Of a stretch of 64,000 bases of DNA, positions 25,476-33,353 are shown piece after piece. Under the pieces are notes generated by a model. It did not search any database, was not told the origin of the DNA, and saw nothing but the letters and a program-made list of their open reading frames with translations. Each line of letters opens with the position of its first letter. Position 1 is the first letter of the stretch. A program made the translations under genes and the position numbers. Location of the stretch: positions 1 through 64,000 of the forward strand of contig NZ_FCNY02000022.1 in assembly GCF_001544575.2 (NCBI RefSeq). The letters run 5' to 3'. This DNA is from Caballeronia cordobensis. Its GTDB lineage: Bacteria > Pseudomonadota > Gammaproteobacteria > Burkholderiales > Burkholderiaceae.

Positions 25476-26855
25476 ATGGACGTCGCTCGGCGGCAACTCA
25501 TCTATGTGACTCGCGATCCAAGCGAGACGCTATGCGCGCGATTCGAGGAGCGCGGCTGGCACATCGAGATCGTCGCGAGCGCGCGCGACACGCGCAAGGC
25601 ATTGCGAAACGATCTGGCGACCGGGGGGTTGCTGGATCTGTCGAGCCATTTCGAATCTCATGAACTGGCGGCGTTCGAATCGTCGCTGACGATGACCAAT
25701 GTGGGCTGGGTCGCCACCACCGTTGCCGGACAACTCGAAGACGCCGCCGTGCGGCGGCTGATCCGCGACTACTGCTTCGATTACGTGACGTTGCCGACGT
25801 CGAACGACCGCATCGTCGATTCCGTCGGTCATGCATACGGCATGGTGGCGCTGCACGACGCCGCGTCGAACGACGCGCGCAGCGAAGGCCGCGCCGAGGG
25901 CGAAATGGTCGGTTCGTGCGACGCGATGCTCGCGCTCTTCCGCTCGATCCGCAAGGTCGCGATGACCGACGCGCCCGTGTTCATTTCGGGCGAATCCGGC
26001 ACCGGCAAGGAACTGACGGCGGTCGCCATCCACGAACGTTCCGCGCGCCGCGATCAGCCGTTCGTCGCGATCAACTGCGGCGCGATTCCCGCGCATCTGC
26101 TGCAATCGGAGCTCTTCGGCTACGAACGCGGTGCCTTCACCGGCGCGAATCAGCGCAAGATCGGGCGTGTCGAAGCGGCCAACGGCGGCACGCTGTTCCT
26201 CGATGAAATCGGCGATCTGCCTCTGGAAAGCCAGGCGAGCCTGTTGCGCTTCCTGCAGGAGCGCAAGGTCGAGCGGCTCGGCGGACACGGCTCGACACCC
26301 GTCGATGTGCGCATCATCTCGGCGACGCACGTCGACATGCAGACCGCGATGATCGAAGGCCGGTTCCGCGCGGACTTGTATCACCGCCTGTGCGTGCTGC
26401 AGATCGACGAGCCGCCGCTGCGCGCGCGCGGCAAGGATATCGAACTGCTGGCGAAACACATGCTCGACCGCTTCAAGAAAGACGCGAGCCGGCGTCTGCG
26501 CGGTTTCTCGCCCGATGCGATCGCGGCGATCCACAACTACGGCTGGCCGGGCAACGTGCGCGAGCTCATCAACCGCGTGCGGCGCGCGATCGTGATGTCG
26601 GAAGGGCGTCAGATCACCGCGCGCGATCTCGAGCTCGGCGAGTATGTGGAAGTCGCGCCGGTGTCGCTCGCGCAGGCGCGCGAGGCCGCCGAGCGGCAGG
26701 CGATCGAACTCGCGCTGCTGCGGCATCGCGGGCGGCTGGGCGATGCGGCGCAGGAGCTCGGCATTTCGCGCGTGACGCTGTATCGCCTGCTGTCGGCGCA
26801 CGGCATGCGTCATATCGAGGTGGATGCGCCGTCGGAGCACGCCACGCGCGGCTGA
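25476..26855 (+). CDS. Sigma-54-dependent Fis-family transcriptional activator, VpsR-like
   Basis: Enhancer-binding protein of 459 residues. Residues 1-130 form a degenerate receiver-like domain resembling VpsR (RQLIYVTRDPSETLCARFEE) rather than a phosphorylatable one. The AAA+ domain has Walker A GESGTGKE (172-179), the sigma-54-contact loop GAFTGA (219-224) and Walker B GGTLFLDE. The Fis-type HTH is at the C-terminus (LGDAAQELGISRVTLYRLL). VpsR and its Burkholderia relative BerB respond to c-di-GMP and control exopolysaccharide and biofilm genes; assigning that role here is inference. A terminator separates it from thyA. Confidence 0.88.
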   Translation: MDVARRQLIYVTRDPSETLCARFEERGWHIEIVASARDTRKALRNDLATGGLLDLSSHFESHELAAFESSLTMTNVGWVATTVAGQLEDAAVRRLIRDYCFDYVTLPTSNDRIVDSVGHAYGMVALHDAASNDARSEGRAEGEMVGSCDAMLALFRSIRKVAMTDAPVFISGESGTGKELTAVAIHERSARRDQPFVAINCGAIPAHLLQSELFGYERGAFTGANQRKIGRVEAANGGTLFLDEIGDLPLESQASLLRFLQERKVERLGGHGSTPVDVRIISATHVDMQTAMIEGRFRADLYHRLCVLQIDEPPLRARGKDIELLAKHMLDRFKKDASRRLRGFSPDAIAAIHNYGWPGNVRELINRVRRAIVMSEGRQITARDLELGEYVEVAPVSLAQAREAAERQAIELALLRHRGRLGDAAQELGISRVTLYRLLSAHGMRHIEVDAPSEHATRG

Positions 26856-26882
26856 CGCATTCATCAGCCGAATTTCACCCGG

Positions 26883-26909
26883 ACGGGCGCTTGCAGGCGC
26901 CCGTTTTTT
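26883..26909 (+). terminator. Rho-independent terminator after the sigma-54 activator
   Basis: ACGGGCGC and GCGCCCGT form an 8-bp stem with a 6-nt loop, followed by six T residues, 27 bp after the stop codon. Confidence 0.88.
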
Positions 26910-27008
26910 CGTGCCGTTGCGTTAGAGCGCCCAACTCCGCTGCTTGCTAAAATCTCCCGTTTACGCCTTCCGTTCGCGAGGGCGCGCAGCATACCCAGGG
27001 AACATTGA

Positions 27009-27980
27009 ATGAAACAGTATCTCGAGCTCGTCCAGACGATCCTCGATACCGGCACTTGGCAGGAAAACCGCACGGGTATCCGCACGATCAGCATTCCCGG
27101 CGCGATGCTGCGCTTCGACTTGCAGCAAGGCTTCCCCGCGGTGACGACGAAAAAGCTCGCGTTCAAATCCGCGATCGGCGAGCTGGTGGGCTTTCTGCGC
27201 GCGTCGAAGAGCGCGGCGGACTTTCGCGCGCTCGGCTGCAAGGTGTGGGACGCCAACGCGAACGAGAATCCGCAATGGCTCGAGAACCCTTACCGGCAAG
27301 GGCCGGACGATCTCGGCGACGTCTATGGCGTGCAGTGGCGCAAGTGGCCCGCGTACAAGCTGATCGACGCCAGTGCGAACGACCAGATTTCCGACGCGAC
27401 CAATCGCGGCTTTCAGCTCGTCACGAGCTTCGTCGAAAACGGGCGCGAGCAGGTGCTGCTCTACAAGGCGATCGATCAGTTGCGCCAGTGTCTCGACACC
27501 ATCATCGAGCGCCCGACCGACCGGCGCATTCTGTTTCACGCGTGGAATCCCGCGAAGCTCGACGAGATCGCGCTGCCCGCGTGCCATCTGCTGTACCAGT
27601 TCATCCCGAACGCGGTGACGCGTGAAATCTCGCTGTGTCTGTATATCCGCAGCAACGATGTCGGGCTCGGCACGCCGTTCAATCTGACCGAGGGCGCGGC
27701 GCTGCTGCATCTCGTCGGCAGGCTGACGGGATACACGCCGCGCTGGTTCACGTATTTCATCGGCGATGCGCATATCTACGAGAACCAGCTTGGCATGCTT
27801 GAGGAGCAGTTGAAGCGCGAGCCGTTGCCGTCGCCGCAGCTCATCATCTCGGACCGCGTGCCGGATTACGCGGTCACGAAGCGCTACGAGCCGGAATGGC
27901 TGGAGAAGATCGAGCCGAAGGATTTTGCGCTCGAAGGGTACAAGCACCACGAGCCGCTCACCGCGCCGATGGCGGTGTAG
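27009..27980 (+). CDS. thyA: Thymidylate synthase (long form)
   Basis: Methylates dUMP to dTMP using methylene-THF, producing dihydrofolate for FolA. The 323-residue product has the catalytic Cys192 in LPACHLLYQF, the dUMP-binding RSNDVGLGTPFNL and the C-terminal PMAV tail. It is longer than the 264-residue E. coli enzyme because of an insertion around residues 85-150, a normal form in Burkholderia. AGGGAA precedes the ATG. It converges on the ArsR-type gene with an 8-nt gap. Confidence 0.96.
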   Translation: MKQYLELVQTILDTGTWQENRTGIRTISIPGAMLRFDLQQGFPAVTTKKLAFKSAIGELVGFLRASKSAADFRALGCKVWDANANENPQWLENPYRQGPDDLGDVYGVQWRKWPAYKLIDASANDQISDATNRGFQLVTSFVENGREQVLLYKAIDQLRQCLDTIIERPTDRRILFHAWNPAKLDEIALPACHLLYQFIPNAVTREISLCLYIRSNDVGLGTPFNLTEGAALLHLVGRLTGYTPRWFTYFIGDAHIYENQLGMLEEQLKREPLPSPQLIISDRVPDYAVTKRYEPEWLEKIEPKDFALEGYKHHEPLTAPMAV

Positions 27981-27988
27981 CCACGCCG

Positions 27989-28771
27989 CTAGCGCACCGG
28001 GCGCGCAGACAGAAAGTCTTCGAAATGCCGGTGCCCGGCGGGCGTCACGCGCAGCACGCGGCGCTTCGCCGTGTGCTCGATCCAGCCGTGCGACTCGCAC
28101 GCTTCCAGAAACGCCGCGCCGAGCGCGCCGCCGAGATGCGGCCTGCGCTCGCTCCAGTCGATGCACGTACACGCGAACCGACGGCGGCGTGCGCGCTGCG
28201 CTTTCATATCGATGCCGAGTTCGGCGAATGCCTGCGCGCCTTCGGGCGTCGTGTCGAGCGCGGCGGGGCCGTGGGTTTGCGTCTGCGTCTGGGATTGCGA
28301 TTGCGTCCGATCGTCGGCCGCCGCGAGCCAGTTGCGCGCGATCATCCGGTCGAAAAGCTGCACCGCAAGTTCGCCCGCGAGATGGTCGTAGCACGTGCGC
28401 GCGAAGCGCATCTCCACCGGCACGGCGGAAGGCGGCCGCTCCGGCGTGCGCTGCGGCGCGCTCGCCCGCGCGAGATTCGCGAGCGCTTCGATGGCGGCGG
28501 CAATGTCGGGCGTCGCGATGCGGTAGTAGCGATGCCGTCCGCTCACTTCGAGCGCGAGCAGGCCGCCTTCGGTCAGCCGCGCGAGATGCCCGCTCGCCGC
28601 CGAGGGCGACAGTCCCGCGATCATCGTCAGCTCGCCGGCCGGGCGCGCGGTGCCGTCCATCAGCGACCAGAGCATCGCGGCGCGGCCCGGATCGGCGATC
28701 AGCGCGCCGATGCGCGACAGGCCGGGAAAATGGCGGACGCGCGAGTCCGTATCGTCGAGCAGCGAGTTCAT
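27989..28771 (-). CDS. ArsR-type winged-helix transcriptional regulator
   Basis: A 260-residue regulator. The N-terminal winged HTH (residues about 20-90) contains PAGELTMIAGLSPSAASGHL and the wing VSGRHRYYRIA, typical of the ArsR group. No metal-binding Cys pair of the ArsR or CadC type is seen in the HTH; two Cys occur at FACTCIDW in the C-terminal domain. A low-complexity QSQSQTQTQTQ tract lies near residue 160. AGGAC precedes the ATG. The regulated genes are unknown; the small lipoprotein gene at 28906 is divergent from it. Confidence 0.85.
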   Translation of the reverse strand: MNSLLDDTDSRVRHFPGLSRIGALIADPGRAAMLWSLMDGTARPAGELTMIAGLSPSAASGHLARLTEGGLLALEVSGRHRYYRIATPDIAAAIEALANLARASAPQRTPERPPSAVPVEMRFARTCYDHLAGELAVQLFDRMIARNWLAAADDRTQSQSQTQTQTHGPAALDTTPEGAQAFAELGIDMKAQRARRRRFACTCIDWSERRPHLGGALGAAFLEACESHGWIEHTAKRRVLRVTPAGHRHFEDFLSARPVR

Positions 28772-28905
28772 GGCGATGTCCTTTTTGTCGATGCGTTCAT
28801 GCTAGCGCGCCATCGCAACCGATGTTTCACCGTGCGCCGAAATGTCGATGCGCGGGGCCGGCGCTAGAATGGCTCTTTGCGTTTGAATGCGGCCGAGGTC
28901 ATCAC

Positions 28906-29049
28906 ATGTCCAGATTCCTACTTGCCAGCGTGCTCGGCGCGCTGATGCTTTGCGCGGGATGCGCGGGCGCACCGTCGTCATCGGCGGGCGGCGGCGGCAG
29001 CATCACGATGTACGGCACGATCGATCAGGGCATCACCGTGCACGACTAG
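28906..29049 (+). CDS. Small putative lipoprotein (47 residues) with a porin-like C-terminus
   Basis: The product starts MSRFLLASVLGALMLCAGC, a signal peptide with lipobox LCAGC, so the mature protein would be a lipid-anchored peptide of about 30 residues. After an Ala/Ser/Gly spacer it ends SITMYGTIDQGITVHD, which resembles the first beta-strand of Burkholderia general porins (SSVTLYGVID...). Too short to form a barrel. Its TAG stop lies in the CTAG at which the palindromic element has inserted. Confidence 0.65.
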   Translation: MSRFLLASVLGALMLCAGCAGAPSSSAGGGGSITMYGTIDQGITVHD

Positions 29050-29334
29050 GGTCTGTTCACCTATAAAACGTGCATGCGAACGCCCGAAATCGGCTGCAGT
29101 GCAAGGAGCGCGGCGCGCCGTTTGGCCTTCCCAAACAAGCGCCGCGCGACGCCGCAATGCGGCCGATTTCGGGCGTTCCCCTGATTGGAATTTATAGCTA
29201 GGGGTTGCCCCGTAAAGGGCCGCTCGCCGCGTCATGCTCCTCGCGAAGACGCCCGGTCTTAGCTTCGTCGCATTCCTTGCGATCGGCCCTTTACGGGGCA
29301 ACGCATGCACGTTTTATAGGTGAACAGACCCTAG
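29046..29334. mobile_element. 281-bp nested-palindrome element (MITE-like) with CTAG target duplication
   Basis: A perfect 29-bp terminal inverted repeat (29050-29078 and 29302-29330, starting GGTCTGTTCACCTATAAAAC) is flanked on both sides by CTAG, which fits the YTAR target duplication of IS5-type transposases. Inside are two large hairpins: 29079-29094 pairs with 29162-29177 (16 bp), and 29204-29222 pairs with 29284-29302 (19 bp). Each holds smaller inverted repeats, such as AAGAC/GTCTT. No transposase gene is present. Frames through it exist on both strands but look like chance. Confidence 0.72.
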
Positions 29335-29348
29335 GCTTTCTCGCTACT

Positions 29349-29354
29349 TATAAT
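29349..29354 (+). promoter_or_regulatory. -10 box for the thioesterase gene, next to the element end
   Basis: A perfect TATAAT lies 34 bp before the thioesterase ATG. The matching -35 position (about 29326-29331) falls in the terminal repeat and CTAG of the palindromic element, so the element supplies or has replaced it. Confidence 0.4.
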
Positions 29355-29387
29355 CGGCGTCACATTCCCCAAAACGATGACGCCCCC

Positions 29388-29909
29388 ATGAACACGCCAG
29401 CCTCGTCTCCCGCTCCCGCTGCGCCGAAAAGCCGCGCCGAAACCACTTTCCGCTTTCTTGCCGAGCCTACGTCGGTGAATTTCGGCGGCAAAGTGCACGG
29501 CGGTGCGCTGATGAAATGGATCGACGAAACCGCCTACGCCTGCGCCGCGATGTGGTCCGGCCGCTATGCGGTGACGGTGAGCGTCGGCAATATCCGTTTT
29601 CGCCGGCCGATTCTCGTCGGCAATCTGGTCGAATTGCGCGCCCGCGTGGTCACGACCGGGCGCACCAGCATGCACATTCACATTTCCGTGCACGCGGGCG
29701 ATCCCAAAGTCGGCGAATTGCAGATGACGACGGATTGCCTGATGGTTTTCGTCGCCGTCGACGAGAAAGGGCAGCCCACGCCCGTGCCGTCCTTCGTGCC
29801 CGAAACGGACGAGGAAAAGCGCCTCGCCAAATATGCGATGGACGTGAAGGACGCGCTCGACGCGATCGTCGAGCTGAAGCCGGAAGAGGTGGCGGCGGGG
29901 AGGGTCTAG
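29388..29909 (+). CDS. Acyl-CoA thioesterase (YciA/BACH-like hotdog fold)
   Basis: Hydrolyses acyl-CoA to free acid and CoA. The 173-residue single-hotdog protein has the motif NFGGKVHGGALMKWIDETAY, in which the conserved Asp of the active site is present, and the SVGNIRFRRPILVGNLVEL strand. The family acts on a broad range of acyl-CoAs. The ATG at 29388 follows a Pro/Ala-rich N-terminus. It converges on fumC with a 21-nt gap. Confidence 0.9.
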   Translation: MNTPASSPAPAAPKSRAETTFRFLAEPTSVNFGGKVHGGALMKWIDETAYACAAMWSGRYAVTVSVGNIRFRRPILVGNLVELRARVVTTGRTSMHIHISVHAGDPKVGELQMTTDCLMVFVAVDEKGQPTPVPSFVPETDEEKRLAKYAMDVKDALDAIVELKPEEVAAGRV

Positions 29910-29930
29910 GCCCGCCGCGTCAAGCGGGAC

Positions 29931-31337
29931 CTACTTCTTCCCCACCATATCCCCCGGCTTGACCCACTCGTCGAACTGCTGCTCGGTCACGTGCCCGAGC
30001 GCGAGCGCGGCGGCCTTGAGCGTCGTGCCTTCCTTGTGGGCCTTCTTCGCGATCTGCGCGGCCTTGTCGTAGCCGATGTGGGGATTCAGCGCCGTCACCA
30101 GCATCAGCGATTCGTTGAGCAGGCTGTCGATGCGCTTCTCGTTCGGCTCGATGCCCACCGCGCAGTTGTCGTTGAAGCTCTGCGCGCCGTCCGCGAGCAG
30201 GCGCGCGGACTGCAGCACGTTATGCGCGATCATCGGCCGGAACACGTTCAGCTCGAAGTTGCCGCTCGCGCCGCCGAAGTTCACCGCGACGTCGTTGCCG
30301 AAGACCTGGCAGCACAGCATGGTCACGGCTTCGGACTGCGTGGGGTTCACCTTGCCGGGCATGATCGAGCTGCCCGGCTCGTTCTCCGGAATCGACAATT
30401 CGCCGAGCCCGCAGCGCGGTCCGCTCGACAGCCAGCGGATATCGTTGGCGATCTTCATCATGCCCGCGGCCACAGTTTTCAGCGCGCCGTGCGCGGCGAC
30501 GAGCGCGTCGGCGGCGGCCATGACCTCGAACTTGTTCGGCGCGGTCTCGAAGGGCAGACCGGTGAGCTTGCCGATCGCGGCCGCCACCTTCGCGGCGAAT
30601 TCCGGATGCGCGTTCAGGCCGGTGCCGACCGCCGTGCCGCCCTGCGCGAGCTGGTACAGATGCGGCAGCGTCGCCTCGACATGCCGGATGCCCTGATCGA
30701 GCTGCGCGACGTATCCCGAAAATTCCTGGCCGAGCGTAAGCGGCGTCGCGTCCTGAAGATGCGTGCGGCCGATCTTCACGATCTTGTCGAAGGCCTTGGC
30801 TTTCTTGTCGAGCGTATCGCGCAGCGTCTTGAGCGACGGAATCAGATGCTTGACGATGGCGTACGCCGCCGCGACGTGCATCGCCGTCGGGAATACGTCG
30901 TTCGACGACTGCCCGCGGTTCACGTCGTCGTTCGGATGGACGAGACGCTCCTCGCCGCGCGGTCCGCCCAGGATCTCGCTCGCGCGATTGGCGATCACCT
31001 CGTTCAGGTTCATGTTGGTCTGCGTGCCCGATCCGGTCTGCCACACGGCGAGCGGAAATTCATCGGGATGCTTGCCGTCGATGATTTCCTCGGCCGCCTG
31101 CATGATCGCGCGGGCCTTCTTCGAATCGAGCACCTTCAGCCCTTCGTTCACCTCGGCGGCGGCGTGCTTGACGATCGCAAGCGCGGTGATGAGTTCGGGC
31201 GACTGCTTTTCCGTCGAAATCTTGAAGTTCTGCAGCGAGCGCTGAGTTTGCGCGCCCCAGAGCTTGCCGTTCGGCACGGCGATCTCGCCGAACGTGTCCT
31301 TCTCCATCCGTACGCCGTCCTTCGCGTTCTGTGTCAT
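29931..31337 (-). CDS. fumC: Fumarate hydratase, class II
   Basis: Iron-independent TCA-cycle fumarase, a homotetramer. The 468-residue product has the superfamily signature GSSIMPGKVNPTQ (322-334) and the catalytic base region GRTHLQDATPL with His193. Burkholderia use this stable class under oxidative stress or alongside class I. ATG 31337 is used; an internal Met at residue 11 (MEKDTFGEI) is the start seen in many homologues. The PLD-family gene ends 25 nt upstream on the same strand, so read-through is possible. Confidence 0.95.
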   Translation of the reverse strand: MTQNAKDGVRMEKDTFGEIAVPNGKLWGAQTQRSLQNFKISTEKQSPELITALAIVKHAAAEVNEGLKVLDSKKARAIMQAAEEIIDGKHPDEFPLAVWQTGSGTQTNMNLNEVIANRASEILGGPRGEERLVHPNDDVNRGQSSNDVFPTAMHVAAAYAIVKHLIPSLKTLRDTLDKKAKAFDKIVKIGRTHLQDATPLTLGQEFSGYVAQLDQGIRHVEATLPHLYQLAQGGTAVGTGLNAHPEFAAKVAAAIGKLTGLPFETAPNKFEVMAAADALVAAHGALKTVAAGMMKIANDIRWLSSGPRCGLGELSIPENEPGSSIMPGKVNPTQSEAVTMLCCQVFGNDVAVNFGGASGNFELNVFRPMIAHNVLQSARLLADGAQSFNDNCAVGIEPNEKRIDSLLNESLMLVTALNPHIGYDKAAQIAKKAHKEGTTLKAAALALGHVTEQQFDEWVKPGDMVGKK

Positions 31338-31362
31338 GGCCTGAGATTCCCTCGAAATTGGA

Positions 31363-33042
31363 TCAGAGCTGCTTGTCGACGGGCAGCAGCGTGAAGATGC
31401 CCGTCATCAGATTGCGATAAAAACCCGCCTCGGGATCGAAGTTCCAGGTGACGAGGCTGCCGTTTTCCTCGGCGGTCCAGACGAGGCCCGACCGCGGCGC
31501 GCCCGTGCGCCGCATCTCTTCGTCGACCGCCGCGCTCGCGAGTTGCACCCGCCAACTGACTTTCGGCGAAATGGCGTCGGCAAAAAGGCCGGCGGCTTCG
31601 CTGGCGATGGCCTTGTCGTGAATCACGAGCGCGAGCTCGGTGTTCAGCTTCGACGAACGCGGATCGAGATTCATGGAGCCGATCACGAGGATACTCCGAT
31701 CGATCACATAAGCCTTCGCATGCAGGCTCGCGCGCGATTGCGAACCGAACAGGCCCGCGCGCGGACTGGCTTCGCCTTCGGCCTGGATCGGCTTGAATTC
31801 GTACAGCTCGACACCGTTTTTCAGCATCGGCACGCGATACGGCGCGTAGCCCGCCTGCACGGCGACGGCGTCGGTTGCGGCGAGCGAATTGGTCAGCACC
31901 GCGATCTGCACGCCACGCTTCGTGAGATCGCCGAGCGCTTTCACGCCCGCGTCGTGCGGCACGAAGTAGGGCGAGATGATCAGGAATTCGCGCTGCGCAT
32001 CTTTCAGCAGATCGACGAGGCGCGTCATCGGCGGGCTCTTGTAGTCGTCGCTAGGACGTTCGATCTTCGACGGCGAATCGACCCAGAACTCCGTCGGCGC
32101 CCAGACGAGGCCCATTTCCCCGCGCGCGATCTGCTGCGCGAGCGGCGTCGCGTTGAGCGGCTTCGCGTTCAGCGGATCGGCCTGCTTGCGCCAGTGCGCG
32201 CGCAGATCGTCGCGGGTCTTGTCGAGCTCGGACGGATCGAACTTCTGCTTGTTCAGCCCGCGCAACGGATACGCGAGCGAGCTGTTCCAGTAATCGTCGA
32301 AGCTCGCGGAAATCTTGTGCGTGACAGGGCCGGCGGCGAAGACGTCGAGATCGCGGAATTGCAGCGTGGGGCTTGCGCTGAAGTACTCGTCGCCGAGATT
32401 GCGCCCGCCGACGATCGCGATCTGGTTGTCCGCGATCATCGCCTTGTTGTGCATGCGGCGCGTGAAGTGGCTCAGGTTCGTGAAGACGTTCTGCGTGCGC
32501 TCGGACAAGCTGCGCTGCGCGCTGCCGAACGGGTTGAACACGCGAATCTCGATCTTGTCGTGCGAGTTGAGCGCCGCCATGATGCGGTCGATGTCTTTGA
32601 AATTCAGATCGTCGACGAGCATGCGCACGCGCACGCCGCGATCCGCCGCATGGAGCGCGGCACCGAGCAGCAGCTTGCCGGTGTTGTCTTCCTCGGCGAT
32701 GTAGTACTGCATGTCGAGCGTCTTGGTCGCCGCGCGCGCGAGCGCGACGCGGGCCTGCAGCGCGTCCGTGCCGGTGCGCAGAAGGCGCACGGCGGACTCG
32801 TCCGGATGCTGCTGTTCCAGCGGCGCGAGCGCGGCCGCGAGCGGCGTCGCTTCGTTCGTGGAGAGCGCCTGGCTCGACGGACGGTCGAACGCCGTCGCGG
32901 GCGGTCGCTCCGCGCAGGCGGCGAGCGCCGCCATCATCATGACGATGGCCACATTGCGCACGGCGGCGCGAAATCTTCCTTCGATGCTTGCGCGCGTCCC
33001 GTCACGCCCGGCCGCTTCCCACATCCCCCGGCTTTCCGACAC
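31363..33042 (-). CDS. Phospholipase D family lipoprotein (cardiolipin synthase-like)
   Basis: A 559-residue protein with two HKD motifs, HNKAMIADNQIAIVGGRN and HAKAYVIDRSILVIGSMN, each followed by the family's downstream Glu or Asp, as in PLD/cardiolipin synthases that transfer phosphatidyl groups. The N-terminus has a hydrophobic segment ending in LAAC, a likely lipobox, so it is probably lipid-anchored in the periplasm. The GTG at 33042 was chosen because GAGGGA lies at ideal distance; the ATG at 33024 is an alternative with only a poly-G upstream. Substrate is unknown. Confidence 0.87.
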   Translation of the reverse strand: MSESRGMWEAAGRDGTRASIEGRFRAAVRNVAIVMMMAALAACAERPPATAFDRPSSQALSTNEATPLAAALAPLEQQHPDESAVRLLRTGTDALQARVALARAATKTLDMQYYIAEEDNTGKLLLGAALHAADRGVRVRMLVDDLNFKDIDRIMAALNSHDKIEIRVFNPFGSAQRSLSERTQNVFTNLSHFTRRMHNKAMIADNQIAIVGGRNLGDEYFSASPTLQFRDLDVFAAGPVTHKISASFDDYWNSSLAYPLRGLNKQKFDPSELDKTRDDLRAHWRKQADPLNAKPLNATPLAQQIARGEMGLVWAPTEFWVDSPSKIERPSDDYKSPPMTRLVDLLKDAQREFLIISPYFVPHDAGVKALGDLTKRGVQIAVLTNSLAATDAVAVQAGYAPYRVPMLKNGVELYEFKPIQAEGEASPRAGLFGSQSRASLHAKAYVIDRSILVIGSMNLDPRSSKLNTELALVIHDKAIASEAAGLFADAISPKVSWRVQLASAAVDEEMRRTGAPRSGLVWTAEENGSLVTWNFDPEAGFYRNLMTGIFTLLPVDKQL

Positions 33043-33210
33043 TTCGATCCCTCTTTTTAGTGGTCGCGACCCGTACGTCGCGACGCGTTTTCAGGACGAC
33101 ACCAAGCAAGAAGCGTTCTCGCGCGGCGCGTCTCAAATTTATTGTATGGGAAATCGGGAAATGGCCGTGCGCGACACCGCGCGGTAGAGAGCAATGAACC
33201 GTAGGGACGA

Positions 33211-33238
33211 AAAAAAGCCCGCTTGGCTGAAGCGGGCT
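33211..33238 (-). terminator. Terminator for the MATE transporter gene
   Basis: AGCCCGCTT and AAGCGGGCT form a 9-bp stem with a 5-nt loop. On the minus strand the stem is followed by a run of T (A tract 33211-33216), so it terminates the leftward transcript from 34802. Confidence 0.8.
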
Positions 33239-33353
33239 GACAACCCCTGTCACAGATGTCTCAAGGAGGAGACGGGTTCATCCTAGCAATGCGCCTCGCG
33301 CGCACCAACCAAGCATTCCTGCTATGCATATCGGCGCGCGGCTCGGGTGCTTA

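Noticed and set aside
28978..29310. 110-codon frame through the palindromic element
   Set aside because: It consists of element sequence read on the minus strand. Such frames come from repeat copies and are often annotated wrongly as proteins.
33246..33258. CTGT...ACAG-like sequence near 33.25 kb
   Set aside because: The spacing between half sites is far from eight bases and no repair gene follows.
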